NCBI RefSeq assembly: GCF_016595505.1
Contig: NZ_JAENIL010000006.1
Location: 62,001-126,000 of the forward strand
Direction: 5' to 3'
DNA: 64,000 nucleotides
From: Pelagicoccus mobilis
GTDB taxonomy: Bacteria > Verrucomicrobiota > Verrucomicrobiia > Opitutales > Opitutaceae
Part shown: piece after piece, positions 9,684-20,800 of the stretch
Layout: each line of letters opens with the position of its first letter
How positions within the stretch are numbered: position 1 is the stretch's first letter
Position numbers and translations under genes: made by a program
The notes under the pieces: generated by a model
The model's input: only the letters and a program-made list of their open reading frames with translations
Database searches by the model: none
What the model was told of the DNA's origin: nothing

Positions 9684-9763
9684 AATTTGAAAGAGCGGCC
9701 AATCTGTACAGCCGCTCCGCGAAGATCAATGAAAAGTTGCGCGAAATTAGCCTTCCCCCCCGA

Positions 9764-10747
9764 TCAGCAAATCAATGAGTCGAAATCGCTGAAGTCGGCT
9801 TGGAATCCACCGGGAACTCCCTTGCAGATCACCGATACCGCATCGTGCGAGTGCAGCGATTCGAGGTGAGAACAAGCCACTTGGAAGTCCGCGATACGAT
9901 CGTCGGATGCGAGCTGCTCGTAAACCAAACGTGCCGCGTCTTCCACGAACTTGATATACGCACCGTTGAGCTCGGCAAACGCCTGCTCGTCCTCGCGCTT
10001 CACCATGACTTGCGTCTCGGTCTTAAGAGCTTCGGCCAAGTGCTTCTGCAAGTCCTCGATATCGAGCGATGCCCCTTCCGCCAGCTTTACGAACACGCGG
10101 GCCTTGCTGCGCTGGGAGTGTGGGATCGAGTACGCTTCACGCAAGTCGCGTGCATGCTCCGCAAGCTCCGCCGAACAAGGGCAAGCCGATGAGTAAACAA
10201 AATCGAAGTGAATCAGACGCTCAAAAGTGCCGTCTTTGGATAGACGCCCCTCGAAGGCACACTTGTAGTACTGGTAACCTTCCAGACCGCTACGCAAACT
10301 TGGCTGGATGATCGGATAATTGAAGCGGATGATGATTCGCGCATCGAAAGCCACGACCTTGTCGCGAAACAGGTCGAGTACCGTCCGGACCGTGTCGATT
10401 GTGAACACCTCGTCCTTCAGTTCGTAGAAGGAACGCATGATGCGGGACATGTTGATCCCCTTCAGGTTCGCTTCCAAAGAAACTGATCCTGTGATGCTCG
10501 CTTCAAGCGTAAGTAGCTTGCCATCAGCAGCTCGCACAGTGAGCGGCAGCTTGAAGTTCGATACGCCAACCTGCTGGATCGGAACCGCAGCGCCTTGCTC
10601 CGATTCGACCGCATCCATGATGTCCGGCATCGACTCCCGATAATCTTCGGAAGGCTTGAAGTCGGCATCGTACGACCGCTTGACCGGCGCCGCTTCCGCG
10701 GGATCGGTTTTGTGCAGGTACATCTTTGGTTTATTCTTAATCGACAT
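9764..10747 (-). CDS. folE2: GTP cyclohydrolase I, FolE2 type
   Basis: 327 residues, cytoplasmic. It matches the GCYH-IB (FolE2) family: '[14 protein letters not shown]' near residue 58, '[10 protein letters not shown]', 'YYKCAFEG' and the Cys-containing signature [10 protein letters not shown]. FolE2 turns GTP into 7,8-dihydroneopterin triphosphate, the first step of folate (and sometimes queuosine) synthesis, and can use metals other than zinc, unlike FolE. No other folate gene is nearby. In some bacteria folE2 is under Zur control, but no Zur box was recognised upstream. The ATG at 10747 gives a full-length family member. Confidence 0.95.
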   Translation of the reverse strand: MSIKNKPKMYLHKTDPAEAAPVKRSYDADFKPSEDYRESMPDIMDAVESEQGAAVPIQQVGVSNFKLPLTVRAADGKLLTLEASITGSVSLEANLKGINMSRIMRSFYELKDEVFTIDTVRTVLDLFRDKVVAFDARIIIRFNYPIIQPSLRSGLEGYQYYKCAFEGRLSKDGTFERLIHFDFVYSSACPCSAELAEHARDLREAYSIPHSQRSKARVFVKLAEGASLDIEDLQKHLAEALKTETQVMVKREDEQAFAELNGAYIKFVEDAARLVYEQLASDDRIADFQVACSHLESLHSHDAVSVICKGVPGGFQADFSDFDSLIC

Positions 10748-11062
10748 CGGAAATTACGGTCGCAGTCGACGATCCGAGCGAAAACTCGCCTCGCCACCTA
10801 CTAAAAAAGGATCCGCCAGTAGAGGATCCGACGAAAAAAAAGCAAGAAAACAAGATGAACGCGAGCCTTCAGCTTACGGCTGCAAAGGTTCGGCAAAATG
10901 TCTTCCAAGCGCTCCAAAATCTTTATGCATCTAGGCAACCGCATCTACGTCCCTTTACATCCTATTGGCATTCAATCACTTTCAGCGAAGCATGAATAGA
11001 ACTTGTCCATTATGCAGACAATTTGAATAGCAGAAGCCTCCTTAGTCCTTGCTCTGCCACTT
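10748..11062. other. Divergent intergenic region folE2 / ModF-like
   Basis: About 315 bp without a gene. A GGATCCG direct repeat flanks a short A-rich stretch near 10808-10831. No RNA motif or clear promoter was recognised. Confidence 0.4.
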
Positions 11063-12511
11063 ATGCCCCCTAGTCATGCACCGATGCGATTTCGGGGACT
11101 GAAGTATGGCCAAATAGAAATCGAGGAGTTGAACCTCTCCTCGGGCCAAACGACCTGTTTCCTTGGTCGCAACGCTTCGGGAAAAAGCCTGATCGGTACG
11201 CTCATCACTGGGGAAACCTCTCCTGATGAAGGCGCGATAGAGGACGTTCCTTCTAATGTATCCCTCCTCTCATTTGAAAGCCTCCAGCAAGACTACGAAC
11301 AAGAGCTGGCGAACGACGATACGGACTTTCAGGACAGTCTCGACTACGGAACGACTGGCCGGGAGCTCCTGCTTGGTTCCGGCCACTCAAATGGCAAAAT
11401 CGAGGATGCAGCCCAGAGGTTCGGGATATCGGACATGCTCGATCGCGGCTGCCGCCAGTTTTCCACCGGCGAGCTCAGGAGAATCACACTCCTGAAGGAA
11501 ATCCTCCTTGAGCCAGACCTCCTTATTCTGGACGAACCTTACGAGGGACTTGATCGAGAGAGCCAACTTACCCTCGGTGATTTTTTCCACCAACTAGCTG
11601 TATCCGGGAAGCAATTACTTTTTCTGGCAAACCGTCTGCAGGACGTACCTGAATGGTCTGATCGTTTGATCATCATCGAAAACGGGAAGATCATCGACGA
11701 CCGTCCCACCAGGGTATCTCTTGCTGATGCGAGCACTCAACAGCTCTTCACCCTCGGCGAGAACATCCCTGCCCTTCCCGACTGTCCTAGCGGTCAACCA
11801 CCTGTATTCACACCTCTCCTACGTCTTACCGAGAATAAAATAGCGTACGGGGATACAACCCAGTTCGAGGGCCTCAACTGGACACTGCAAGCAGGTGAGC
11901 ACACGCTCATCACCGGTCCGAACGGTAGCGGGAAATCAACCTTGCTTTCTCTCCTCACTGGAGACCACCCGCAGTGCTACACCAACCAAATCGAAATCTT
12001 CGGCTACCAGCGTGGCACAGGCGAAAGCATCTGGGACATTAAGAGGCACATAGGCTACCTCTCCCCTTCATTGCATCGCGACTACCGAGTTAGCTGCAGT
12101 CTAGAGACCGTTCTCGTATCCGGTTTCCATGACAGTATCGGACTTTACGAACCCGCTACAGCAGAGGAGTTAAGCATCGCTCATCAATGGCTCGAGTTCT
12201 TTGGGCTCAGCGAGTTCGCCAACCGTCCCTTCCGATCCCTCTCCTACGGACAGCAACGCCTAGCCCTGATAGGCCGTGCCCTCATCAAGCAACCGCCACT
12301 AGTGATCTTCGATGAACCGACCCAAGGACTCGATGATCTCAACCGCCACCTCGTACTCGCTTGCCTGGAACGATTGGCCTCCCTCGAACGCACGACCTTG
12401 TTGTTCGTCAGCCATCGGGAGGACGAACACATACCACTTTTCAAACGACAGCTTGCCTTCCGGGTCTCAAAACATGATAGCACACGTTTTGAGGTAGTTA
12501 AGCTCGGCTAA
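11063..12511 (+). CDS. ModF-like double ABC ATPase
   Basis: 482 residues, two tandem ABC nucleotide-binding domains and no membrane segment. Domain 1: Walker A GRNASGKS near residue 36, signature FSTGELRR, Walker B LLILDEPYEG. Domain 2: Walker A GPNGSGKSTLL near residue 290, signature LSYGQQRLAL, Walker B LVIFDEPTQG. This two-domain layout at about 490 residues is that of ModF/PhrA-type proteins. E. coli ModF is linked to molybdate transport but its role is not firmly known. No permease or binding protein is adjacent, so the partner is unknown; an EttA/ABC-F protein is less likely because the linker is short. Confidence 0.8.
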   Translation: MPPSHAPMRFRGLKYGQIEIEELNLSSGQTTCFLGRNASGKSLIGTLITGETSPDEGAIEDVPSNVSLLSFESLQQDYEQELANDDTDFQDSLDYGTTGRELLLGSGHSNGKIEDAAQRFGISDMLDRGCRQFSTGELRRITLLKEILLEPDLLILDEPYEGLDRESQLTLGDFFHQLAVSGKQLLFLANRLQDVPEWSDRLIIIENGKIIDDRPTRVSLADASTQQLFTLGENIPALPDCPSGQPPVFTPLLRLTENKIAYGDTTQFEGLNWTLQAGEHTLITGPNGSGKSTLLSLLTGDHPQCYTNQIEIFGYQRGTGESIWDIKRHIGYLSPSLHRDYRVSCSLETVLVSGFHDSIGLYEPATAEELSIAHQWLEFFGLSEFANRPFRSLSYGQQRLALIGRALIKQPPLVIFDEPTQGLDDLNRHLVLACLERLASLERTTLLFVSHREDEHIPLFKRQLAFRVSKHDSTRFEVVKLG

Positions 12512-12606
12512 TTTTTCACTTAACGGTTATTAGTAGAAGCAATCGCAAACATTTTAATGTTCCATAATTCAGACTCCTAATACCTAATCCCGATCAATTA
12601 TTACAA

Positions 12607-13404
12607 ATGACCATGCAATTTTCCATATTAGGCAGCTCCAGCTCCGGCAACGCCGGTCTCTTGCTGACTGAAAATTGCAAGGTTCTCATCGACGCGGGCT
12701 TCAGCTGCAAGCGGCTCTGCGGCATGCTCGAGGAGCGGGATGTTAAACCTGAAGAGATCGACGCCATCTTCGTCACTCACGAGCATAGCGACCACACCGC
12801 AGGCATTTCGACCTTTTCGAAGAAGTTCGGGCCAAAGGTATTCGCAAATCCCCTCACCGCAAAAGCCATCCAGCCAAAAATGAAGAATCGCCCTGATTGG
12901 ATGCTCTTCCAAACAGGAACTCAGTTCGAATTTCGCGACCTACAGGTCGAGAGTTTCTCCATCCCGCACGACGCCCACGATCCGGTGGGCTTCAAGTTCA
13001 CAACTGGCAGCGGAGAAGATCTATTCTCGCCAATCAAACGTATGGCTTGGGTTACCGATCTAGGCTTCGCGCCCGCGAATATCGCCCAACGCATTCAAGA
13101 CGTGGATACGCTAGTGGTTGAATCCAACTACGACACGCAAATGCTGGAGGAGGACACCCGTCGTCCATGGGCACTCAAGCAACGTATCAGCGGACGCCAC
13201 GGACATCTTTCCAACGCGGCGGCAAAAGACCTCCTCGCCTCCATCGAAAAACCTCGTTGGAACCGCGTCTACCTCGCTCATCTTAGCAGCGACTGCAACA
13301 GTGCCGAAGCAGTCGATTCCACTTTCGCAGAACTGCGCCAAAACGCATCTTTCCCTATCGAGACAATCCTATCGGGTGAAGGCTCTGCCCTCGCCGCAGT
13401 CTAA
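12607..13404 (+). CDS. MBL-fold metallo-hydrolase, WalJ/YycJ-like
   Basis: 265 residues. The N-terminus FSILGSSSSGNAG and the metal motif VTHEHSDHTAG near residue 56 are typical of the YycJ/WalJ branch of the metallo-beta-lactamase superfamily. Later metal ligands sit in SIPHDAHDPVGF, WVTDLGF and LVVESNYD, then RHGHLSN. Family members are proposed to be nucleases linked to DNA replication and cell division. It lies between the ModF-like gene (95 bp away) and pyk (121 bp away), all on the plus strand. The intact motif set indicates an active metalloenzyme; the exact substrate is inferred only from relatives. Confidence 0.88.
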   Translation: MTMQFSILGSSSSGNAGLLLTENCKVLIDAGFSCKRLCGMLEERDVKPEEIDAIFVTHEHSDHTAGISTFSKKFGPKVFANPLTAKAIQPKMKNRPDWMLFQTGTQFEFRDLQVESFSIPHDAHDPVGFKFTTGSGEDLFSPIKRMAWVTDLGFAPANIAQRIQDVDTLVVESNYDTQMLEEDTRRPWALKQRISGRHGHLSNAAAKDLLASIEKPRWNRVYLAHLSSDCNSAEAVDSTFAELRQNASFPIETILSGEGSALAAV

Positions 13405-13525
13405 GGCAAATCGATCATTCAAAATTATGAAACCAGGTGGCGCGCAAACGAAACAGCGCCTCCCTTGCCTTGCCGTCTCGACGCCGGAATAAAAGACAAC
13501 AGACAAATCCAGAACTCACATCACT

Positions 13526-14989
13526 ATGTTCCAGGACTCACACCGCATCCCCCGACGCACAAAGATCATCTTCACGGTAGGCCCCGCTACCGACAGTGAA
13601 GAGATGCTCGAAAAGCTGATCGGCGAACACTTCGTCGACATCTGCCGCATCAACATGGCGCACGCCAACCATGACTACGTGCGCACAGTCGTCCGTCGCA
13701 TCCGCAAAATCGGCGAGCGTATCAATCGCCACATCCCTATCATGATGGACGTCAAGGGCCCAGAAATTCGCACTGGCGATGTCGAGGCCCCGATCGAGCT
13801 CAAGCCAGGCGAGATTTTCGACTTCACCATCAAGCCCGGTGGCGCCGACGGCAAACCAAGCAACAACGAGGAGATTCGTTCCGTAGACGTAAACTACGCC
13901 GAGCTCATCAACGACGTAGACGTCGGTTCCGTCGTTCTCGTGGACAACGGCCTCATCCGTCTCGAAGTTCTCGAGAAGCAGGATGCCCGCATTCGCTGTA
14001 AGGTGATCATCGCCGGCGAGCTCACCAGCCGTCGCCACATCAACCTGCCAGGTGTTAAGGTAAACCTTCCGGCACTCACCGAGAAAGACCGCAACGACAC
14101 GCGTGTTGGTATCGAAGAAGGCGTCGACTTCTACGCCCTATCCTTCGTTCGCGAAAGCTCCGACCTGCAGTTGCTCCGTGACTTCCTCGACGAAAACGGC
14201 GCCCACCGATCCCTCATCATCGCAAAGATTGAGGATCAGTCGGCGATCACTAATCTCTACAGCATCGTCCAAGACTGTGACGGTCTGATGGTTGCCCGCG
14301 GCGACCTCGGCATCGAGTGTCCGTTCCAGACACTGCCAACCATTCAGCGCAAGGCGGTTAAAGCCTGTCTCTCACTTGGCAAACCGGTCATCATCGCGAC
14401 TCACATGCTCGAGTCCATGATCAACAGCCCGATGCCAACTCGAGCTGAGGTATCGGACGTCGCCAACGCTGTTCTCGAAGAAGCGGACTGTGTCATGCTC
14501 TCAGGAGAAACCACCGTCGGTAAGTACCCAACCGAATGTGTCGAAGCGATCACCAAGATTTCTACAGAGGTCGACATCAACGGTCAGAAGACTGGCTACG
14601 CCAACAATCTCTCGCTCGATAGCGACAAGCGAAAGATCCAGCACTCAGCGGTCGTCATGGCAAACGAGCTCAACGCGGTCGCCATCATCTGCTTCACCCG
14701 CAGCGGCAACATGGCTAAGGGCGTATCCGCTCTGCGCCCGGAGAACTCACCGATCTTCGCCTTCTCGAACTCGCACGACACCATCAAGCAACTCCGCCTA
14801 AATCACGGTGTTATCCCCTTCGAGATGATTTTCTGCACCGAGCCCGACGCCACCGTCAGCAAGGCGATGAAGCACCTCAAGAAGATGGGCTACCTCGTTC
14901 CGGGCGACAAGGTAGTGGTTGTATCCGACATCCTCGCAGCAGACTCCGTCATCGACAGCATCCAATTGCGAACCGTCTCCCACGACTAA
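13526..14989 (+). CDS. pyk: Pyruvate kinase
   Basis: 487 residues, typical length for a bacterial enzyme. It converts phosphoenolpyruvate and ADP to pyruvate and ATP, the last step of glycolysis. Visible motifs: RTKIIFTVGPATDS at the N-terminus, 'MMDVKGPEIRTG', the catalytic region LIIAKIEDQSAI (Lys and Glu near residue 236) and metal/substrate loop MVARGDLGIECPF, then THMLESM. The C-terminal allosteric domain begins near residue 365 (SAVVMANELNAVAIICFTRSG). A strong terminator follows, so it is the last gene of its transcript. Confidence 0.97.
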   Translation: MFQDSHRIPRRTKIIFTVGPATDSEEMLEKLIGEHFVDICRINMAHANHDYVRTVVRRIRKIGERINRHIPIMMDVKGPEIRTGDVEAPIELKPGEIFDFTIKPGGADGKPSNNEEIRSVDVNYAELINDVDVGSVVLVDNGLIRLEVLEKQDARIRCKVIIAGELTSRRHINLPGVKVNLPALTEKDRNDTRVGIEEGVDFYALSFVRESSDLQLLRDFLDENGAHRSLIIAKIEDQSAITNLYSIVQDCDGLMVARGDLGIECPFQTLPTIQRKAVKACLSLGKPVIIATHMLESMINSPMPTRAEVSDVANAVLEEADCVMLSGETTVGKYPTECVEAITKISTEVDINGQKTGYANNLSLDSDKRKIQHSAVVMANELNAVAIICFTRSGNMAKGVSALRPENSPIFAFSNSHDTIKQLRLNHGVIPFEMIFCTEPDATVSKAMKHLKKMGYLVPGDKVVVVSDILAADSVIDSIQLRTVSHD

Positions 14990-15034
14990 CTTCAAGTTAG
15001 CGGCCGTTGCCCTCAACGGCCATCTCACCTTTCC

Positions 15035-15066
15035 AAAACGCGAGCTCCTGCAGCTCGCGTTTTTTC
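15035..15066 (+). terminator. Intrinsic terminator of pyk
   Basis: AAAACGCGAGCT-cctgc-AGCTCGCGTTTTTT: a perfect GC-rich stem followed by a T-run. A second hairpin without T-run (GGCCGTTG/CAACGGCC, 15002-15021) lies just before it. Confidence 0.92.
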
Positions 15067-15118
15067 ATTTCAACACCCAGCGGGCATCACGGGACGGTTA
15101 CCTCCCAGCCCGCCTGTT

Positions 15119-15979
15119 CTATTCGACACCAAGAAACTCCCGAATAGCGTTCCGCACTTCCGGACTCTGGAATCCTTCTCCTCCGTGTCCTCCTCCTTCA
15201 ACGACAAGAAACTCTACCTCTAGGCCTTTCCGCTCATAAACATCTACGATGCGCTCCGACTGGCCGATCAAAACTTGCGGATCCTCGTCGCCATGTATCA
15301 CAAGCATCGGAGGATCGTCCTTGGAAACATGATACGCCGCTCCAGCCTGCTTGGCGATTCTCTTGTTTCCCTTAACCGGCCCACCCAGTAGTCTATAGAC
15401 GATACCACTCGGCTTGTCCGTCTTTTCAGGCTGAGTCTTCGAACGCTGGATGAAATCGGTAGCCCCATAGAAGTCGATAATCCCATCAACCTTCGAACTC
15501 TGGTCCAAATTGCCACCCACAGTCCCCTCAAGAGCGTCAACACCATGAGTCGTCCCCAGAAGAGCCGCGAGATGCCCACCTGCGGAGCGACCTCCCACTA
15601 CTACGTAGCTCGTATCGTATCCATATTTTCCTGCATTCGCTCGCAGCCATCTCAAAGCCCCCTTGCAATCATGGATCTGCGCCGGATGTGAAGCCACATC
15701 CGTCAGGCGATAACTGATGCTCGCCACCGCAAAACCGTGAGCGGTCAACCACTGAAAGGAACTATCCTTATAGTTCCCTCCACTCCATCCACCCCCATGA
15801 ATATTCATCACCAGAGGAGGACTCTCCACTCCCTGAGGGACAAAAATATCCAGCTTCAACTCCTGCCCATCCACCTCCGCAAAAACTATGTCCCTAAACG
15901 CTCGAACCTCCGTTTCTGCCTTCGCTCCCAAGGCCAAAAATCCCAATAATACAACACCCCAAATACGTCCAATACTCAT
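15119..15979 (-). CDS. Secreted alpha/beta-hydrolase esterase (BD-FAE/HSL-like)
   Basis: 286 residues with signal peptide (MSIGRIWGVVLLGFLALGAKA). Oxyanion motif NIHGGGWSGG, nucleophile in GGRSAGGHLAAL (Ser near residue 131), acid in VIHGDEDPQV and histidine in EGGGHGGEGF make a complete triad. It resembles the feruloyl- or acetyl-esterase-type enzymes that remove acyl groups from plant or algal polysaccharides. The gene is convergent with pyk and lies downstream of the GT-C membrane protein with about 114 bp between. The true substrate is not visible. Confidence 0.88.
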   Translation of the reverse strand: MSIGRIWGVVLLGFLALGAKAETEVRAFRDIVFAEVDGQELKLDIFVPQGVESPPLVMNIHGGGWSGGNYKDSSFQWLTAHGFAVASISYRLTDVASHPAQIHDCKGALRWLRANAGKYGYDTSYVVVGGRSAGGHLAALLGTTHGVDALEGTVGGNLDQSSKVDGIIDFYGATDFIQRSKTQPEKTDKPSGIVYRLLGGPVKGNKRIAKQAGAAYHVSKDDPPMLVIHGDEDPQVLIGQSERIVDVYERKGLEVEFLVVEGGGHGGEGFQSPEVRNAIREFLGVE

Positions 15980-16093
15980 TGCTCTACCAATCTAAATTTA
16001 CTCAAAACAATTCCAATGCGCCCCACCCGTTCCACCACAGGAGAGCGTCGAAAAACTCCCGGAAACAGACCAGAAACGAAAAGTAAAGATCCC

Positions 16094-17506
16094 TCAAAAA
16101 TGGTGTACGTAAAAGCCCTGCTTGGTTCGGCTTCCCACCGTGTAATGCGCTGCTGCCAACAAGAACGGAATCCACAACAGAGCCTGCAAAGTCCATGGCA
16201 TCGACCAAACTTGAGTATCGGCAAAAACGCGATACGCGCCGAAGTAGGCGAATGCCGACAAACTCGCCACACGGAAGACATAATTACCACTCCCCACTCC
16301 AACGATCGCCAGCAAGATAAAGCTCCACGGAAACACCGATGTAGCCAAAGCGATCGTCCAAACGAGATAGAAGGACAAAAAGCGCTCCATACTCTCGCAC
16401 ACGTGAAGCATCCACACCGTCGCCAGCCCCAATACCCCCAAGAACACCATCGGGCTTAAGCTCCCCGTGTAGAAGAAACCGGTGATCGACGGAATCAGCG
16501 AAACCGCTCGTTCCGCCAAGTGATACTCCGGCGCCACGATCCTGGAAATATCCACATTCAGCGAGATCGAAGCCCACATCAAAGTCAGCACCAGAGGAGC
16601 GGCGCCAAAGACCAGAGCCACAAGCCCCGCCCGAATCCCGCTCCGCTTCAAAACGTGCCAAATCAGCCAAAGCACCCCCGGCACAAGCAGCACGTTAAGA
16701 GCCGCTCCCATCCCCATCAACAAAGCCGACACGCAAACCATCTGCCCAAGAGCGCTGCCAATCCCCCCAGCCGCCTTGATCACCGAAACGCCCCCCTTCT
16801 GGTCGATCCAAAAATCCCACATCAAAAAACCGCCCGCAAACGGCAGCAAAAACAGGCTATGGTCCACGCCAAGCCCGCCCACCGCATAGATCACCAGCGG
16901 ATTCCAAGCGTAGAGCACCGCGCGCTCCGCCCCGAAACGAAGCGCGAACAACAAGCACAACAGCAAGTCCACCACGATCAACACCGACTTGAAATAGTCC
17001 CTCGGATTCCCGAACTCCTCAAACGCGCTGTAAACCCAAAGCAACCCCGGCAAATAACTCGACGGAGTCGACTTGTCCTCCATCTCCTCCCAGTTCTCCC
17101 CGCGAAACGCCGTCAGACGCTCAGCCTCCGGGGCAAGCTCGTAAGGATTGTGCTCCGCCGCCAAAATCTGGCTGTCCCAAAGCCGCCTCTCCAAGATCTC
17201 ACCCGGCTCGATCGGCAGCATCGCGATCCGAGCCACCGCCGCCACCAAAAGCATCAGCCACGTCATCCGCTTCGCGAAGTGCCACGAAAGCAGATACCCT
17301 AGGGCGATAAACCCGAAACTGATCTGAAACTTCGAAACGTTGTCCGCCACGCTCAGATCCGAAAAACCAACCATCCGGAAGCTTCCCAACAAAACCAAAG
17401 TCGCCGCCAAAACCGGCAATACGTAGTCCCTCCGCTTCGTGCGGTAAAAGGAGGGCTGACGCGAACTGCCGCTCGCCTGGTTAAAAAGTGCCGAATTGCC
17501 ACGCAT
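16094..17506 (-). CDS. GT-C type membrane glycosyltransferase-like protein
   Basis: 470 residues with about eleven or twelve predicted membrane helices. The N-terminal 30 residues are cytoplasmic and basic. After the third helix comes a loop with an acidic pair, 'ERRLWDSQILAAEHNPYELAPE', then 'SSYLPGLLWVYSAF', typical of GT-C enzymes such as polyprenyl-phosphate mannosyltransferases and DUF2029 proteins, where the loop acid binds the metal or acceptor. Such enzymes move a sugar from a lipid-phosphate donor to an acceptor outside the membrane. Acceptor and sugar are unknown. It runs away from the FG-GAP gene. Confidence 0.72.
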   Translation of the reverse strand: MRGNSALFNQASGSSRQPSFYRTKRRDYVLPVLAATLVLLGSFRMVGFSDLSVADNVSKFQISFGFIALGYLLSWHFAKRMTWLMLLVAAVARIAMLPIEPGEILERRLWDSQILAAEHNPYELAPEAERLTAFRGENWEEMEDKSTPSSYLPGLLWVYSAFEEFGNPRDYFKSVLIVVDLLLCLLFALRFGAERAVLYAWNPLVIYAVGGLGVDHSLFLLPFAGGFLMWDFWIDQKGGVSVIKAAGGIGSALGQMVCVSALLMGMGAALNVLLVPGVLWLIWHVLKRSGIRAGLVALVFGAAPLVLTLMWASISLNVDISRIVAPEYHLAERAVSLIPSITGFFYTGSLSPMVFLGVLGLATVWMLHVCESMERFLSFYLVWTIALATSVFPWSFILLAIVGVGSGNYVFRVASLSAFAYFGAYRVFADTQVWSMPWTLQALLWIPFLLAAAHYTVGSRTKQGFYVHHF

Positions 17507-17813
17507 AAAAGGCGGAGGATCAATGGGATGCCATGGGGCTGGCCAAATTTCAACTCTTAGGATTTCAGCCGATCACTCAAGCAATATGCGGCGCCAAACG
17601 TAGATTTGAGTAAGATCAAGCCCTAGCCAATCCGAGCCGTGCCACGGAGCTCGGTTCCGACGCTCGCATCAGCCCGAGAAACAGCCCGCATAAGCGCAAC
17701 TTAAGCTCAACTATTTGAACTGTACTATTCTATAGAACGAATCGCCGGAACCAGCGTTTAATCTTTAAAACCAAGGCGGATTTCCTATCTCGAAGGTACC
17801 CATCCCGAACAAA
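17507..17813. other. Divergent intergenic region GT-C protein / FG-GAP protein
   Basis: 307 bp containing the two start regions. An AT-rich segment lies at 17715-17770, but no clear promoter, repeat or RNA was recognised. Confidence 0.4.
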
Positions 17814-20800
17814 ATGATTACTCCCCACCTTGCCCGCCTGGGAATCACACTTCCTGCCGCCATGCTCGCGGCGCACGCCCATTCCGCCTCCCCAGAGGCG
17901 GCTCCCGCTGGTGAAACCCTTTTCGCCAAGCTGGATCCAAGCGCCATAGGCCTGGACGTTACCAACACCTACTCAGATCCCGCCATGTGGGGTCAGAAGT
18001 ACACCGAGTTTCAAGGAGGCGCCGTAGGCACCGGCCTCGCAGCGGGCGATATCGATGGAGACGGACTCGTCGACCTCTACGTCGTCACCAAAACAGGCTC
18101 CAATAAACTCTTCCGCCAGACCGCCCCTTTCCAGTTCGAAGACATCACCGACCAAGCAGGAGTCGCAGGTAGCGACGCTTGGGGAACCGGTAGCTCCTTC
18201 GCCGACATCGACAACGACGGCGACCTCGACCTCTACGTCTGCCAGTTCGACGCCCCGAACCTGCTCTTCCTCAACGACGGAAACGGCACCTTCACCGAAT
18301 CAGCCAAGAGCTACGGCATCGACATTGTTAGCGGCAGCGTAGTCGGCACCTTCGAGGACTACGACCGCGACGGCGACCTCGACCTCTTCCTCCTCACCAA
18401 CGTCCTCGACGCCACCGCCAATCCCGACGGCGAGCCAGACTACCTCTACCGCAACGAAGGGAACGGAAAATTTACCGAAGTCACCCAAGCCGCCGGAATC
18501 GCCGCCGACCGCGGAAAAGGACACTCCGCCACCTGGTGGGACGCCGACGGAGACAACTGGCCCGACCTCTACATCGCCAACGACTTCGAAGCCCCAGACC
18601 ATCTGTATAAAAACAATGGAGACGGCACCTTTACCGACATCACCGACATCGCGCTCCCCCATACCGCTTGGTACTCCATGGGCTCCGACTTCGGCGACAT
18701 CAACAACGACGGCCGCCTCGACTTGCTGACCGCCGACATGGCCAATACCACCCACTTCAAATCGAAAGTCACCATGGGAGACATGGGCGGATGGGTTGAT
18801 TTCTTCGACGCACAAGTCACGCCCCAGTACATGAAGAATGCGGTCTTCTTGAACTCCGGCACACACCGCTTCATGGAAGTCGCAAAGATGACTGGCCTCT
18901 CAAGCACCGACTGGACCTGGTCCACCCGCTTCGAGGATTTCGACAACGACGGTTGGCTAGACCTTCACGTCACCAATGGCATGGTCCGCTCCTTCACCGA
19001 CTCCGACATGGTCAACAAAATCAAGAAGCTCAAGTCCAAGCGCCAGATCGTAGCCCTCGTCAAAAACAGTCCCGTCCTACGAGAAAAGAACCTCGCCTTC
19101 CGTAACGACGGAGCGGATACGCTCCACTTCACCAAAGTCACAAAGCAATGGGGACTCGAGCACGAAGGAGTCTCCTTCGGTTCCGTAGCCGCAGACTTCG
19201 ACAACGACGGCGACCTCGACCTCATCTACTCGAACTACGACGCACCCCTCTCCGTCTACCAAAACAACAGCGATAGCAACTACCTCACAGTTCAGCTCGA
19301 AGGCTCTCTCAGCAATAGTCACGGCATCGGAGCACGCGTCCTCATCGAATCCAGCCAAGGCACCCAAGTACGCAAGCTCACCGTCGCGCGAGGGGTTCTC
19401 TCCTCCTCTCAGCCCGTCGCCCACTTCGGACTCGGCCAAGACAAAAAAATCCCAAGCGTCACAGTCCATTGGCCTAGCGGCACCATTCAAAAGATCAAAA
19501 ACGTATCTGCCAACCAGAAGCTCCGTATCCAAGAACCCAAGACCGGAGCAGCCCCACTCGCCGCAAAAGAGATCATCAACCCAGTATCTGGTCTTTTTAC
19601 CGAAAGCTCGGATGAACTTGGCCTGAATTTCACACGTAAGGAAGAGACATTCAACGACATGACTCGCCAATCTCTTCTCCCTCACCGCATGAATACACTC
19701 GGAGGCGGCATCGCCGTTGGAGATGCGGATGGAGACGGCGACTCCGATATCTACTTCTCAGGAGCAACGGGTGGAGTCGGGGCTCTCTACCTCAACAATG
19801 GGAAAGGCAGCTACACTCTCGACTCCCGCCAACAACCTTGGAGCGCTAAAACACAAACGGAAGAAATGGCTCCCCTCTTTGCCGACGTGGATACCGATGG
19901 AGATCTCGACCTCTACATCTCTTCAGGCAGTGTCGAAGTTCTCGAAGGAGATTCCGCTTTAAACAACTCTCTGTATCTAAACTCTGGCGACGGCCAATTC
20001 ACCGAGGCTGATGCTTCTACTTATACTCCAGCAGCCACTAGCAGCTCTGTTGTAGCAGCCGGAGACTATGATCGCGACGGAGACCTCGACCTTTTTGTCG
20101 GGGGCCGTGTAGTTCCCGGCGAGTACCCGAGAGCCCCGCGCAGCGCTCTGCTCCGCAACGACAACGGCACCTTCGTTGATGTGACTGATGAGGATGCTCC
20201 CGGTCTCGCAGACTCTGGAATGGTGACCGCCGCTCTTTGGACAAGTCCTGAAGGCCATAAAACCAAAGGCTTACTCATCCTCTCGGAGCTCGAAGCCCCA
20301 CGCTACTACAGGAACATGGGAGGGAAGTTGGGAGAGCTGAAAATCGACCGTGGATTCGCCGATATCAAAGGATGGTGGAACTCCCTCGCCGCAGCTGACG
20401 TCGATAACGACGGCGACCTCGATTACATAGCTGGCAATCTCGGTTTGAACACTAAGTACAAGGCCAACGCCGACCACCCATTCAAGATCTACTTCAACGA
20501 CTTCGAAGGAACCGGAAAGTGCAACATCGTCGAAGCCAAGTACGAAGGTGAAAACCTCCTTCCGGTCCGTGGACGCAGCTGCAGCTCCCGCGCGATGCCT
20601 TCCATCGCCGAACGCTTCCCCACCTTCCACGATTTCGGAGCCGCCAGCCTCGACTCGGTCTACGCGCCCGAAAAACTCGAAACCTCCCTCCTCAAAGAGG
20701 CCACCGAGCTCGGCACCGGAATCTTCTTCAACGACAACGGCCGCTTCACCTTCAAACGCCTTCCCCGCATCGCCCAAATGGCCCCCGTATACGGAATCGC

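Noticed and set aside
13405-13525. Possible small RNA between the MBL hydrolase and pyk
   Set aside because: Only a weak GGCGC/GCGCC pairing with a long loop; nothing else supports an RNA gene.
16520-17302. Plus-strand open frame of 260 codons opposite the GT-C gene
   Set aside because: Extremely rich in His, Pro, Arg and Gln, as expected for the reverse strand of a hydrophobic membrane protein.
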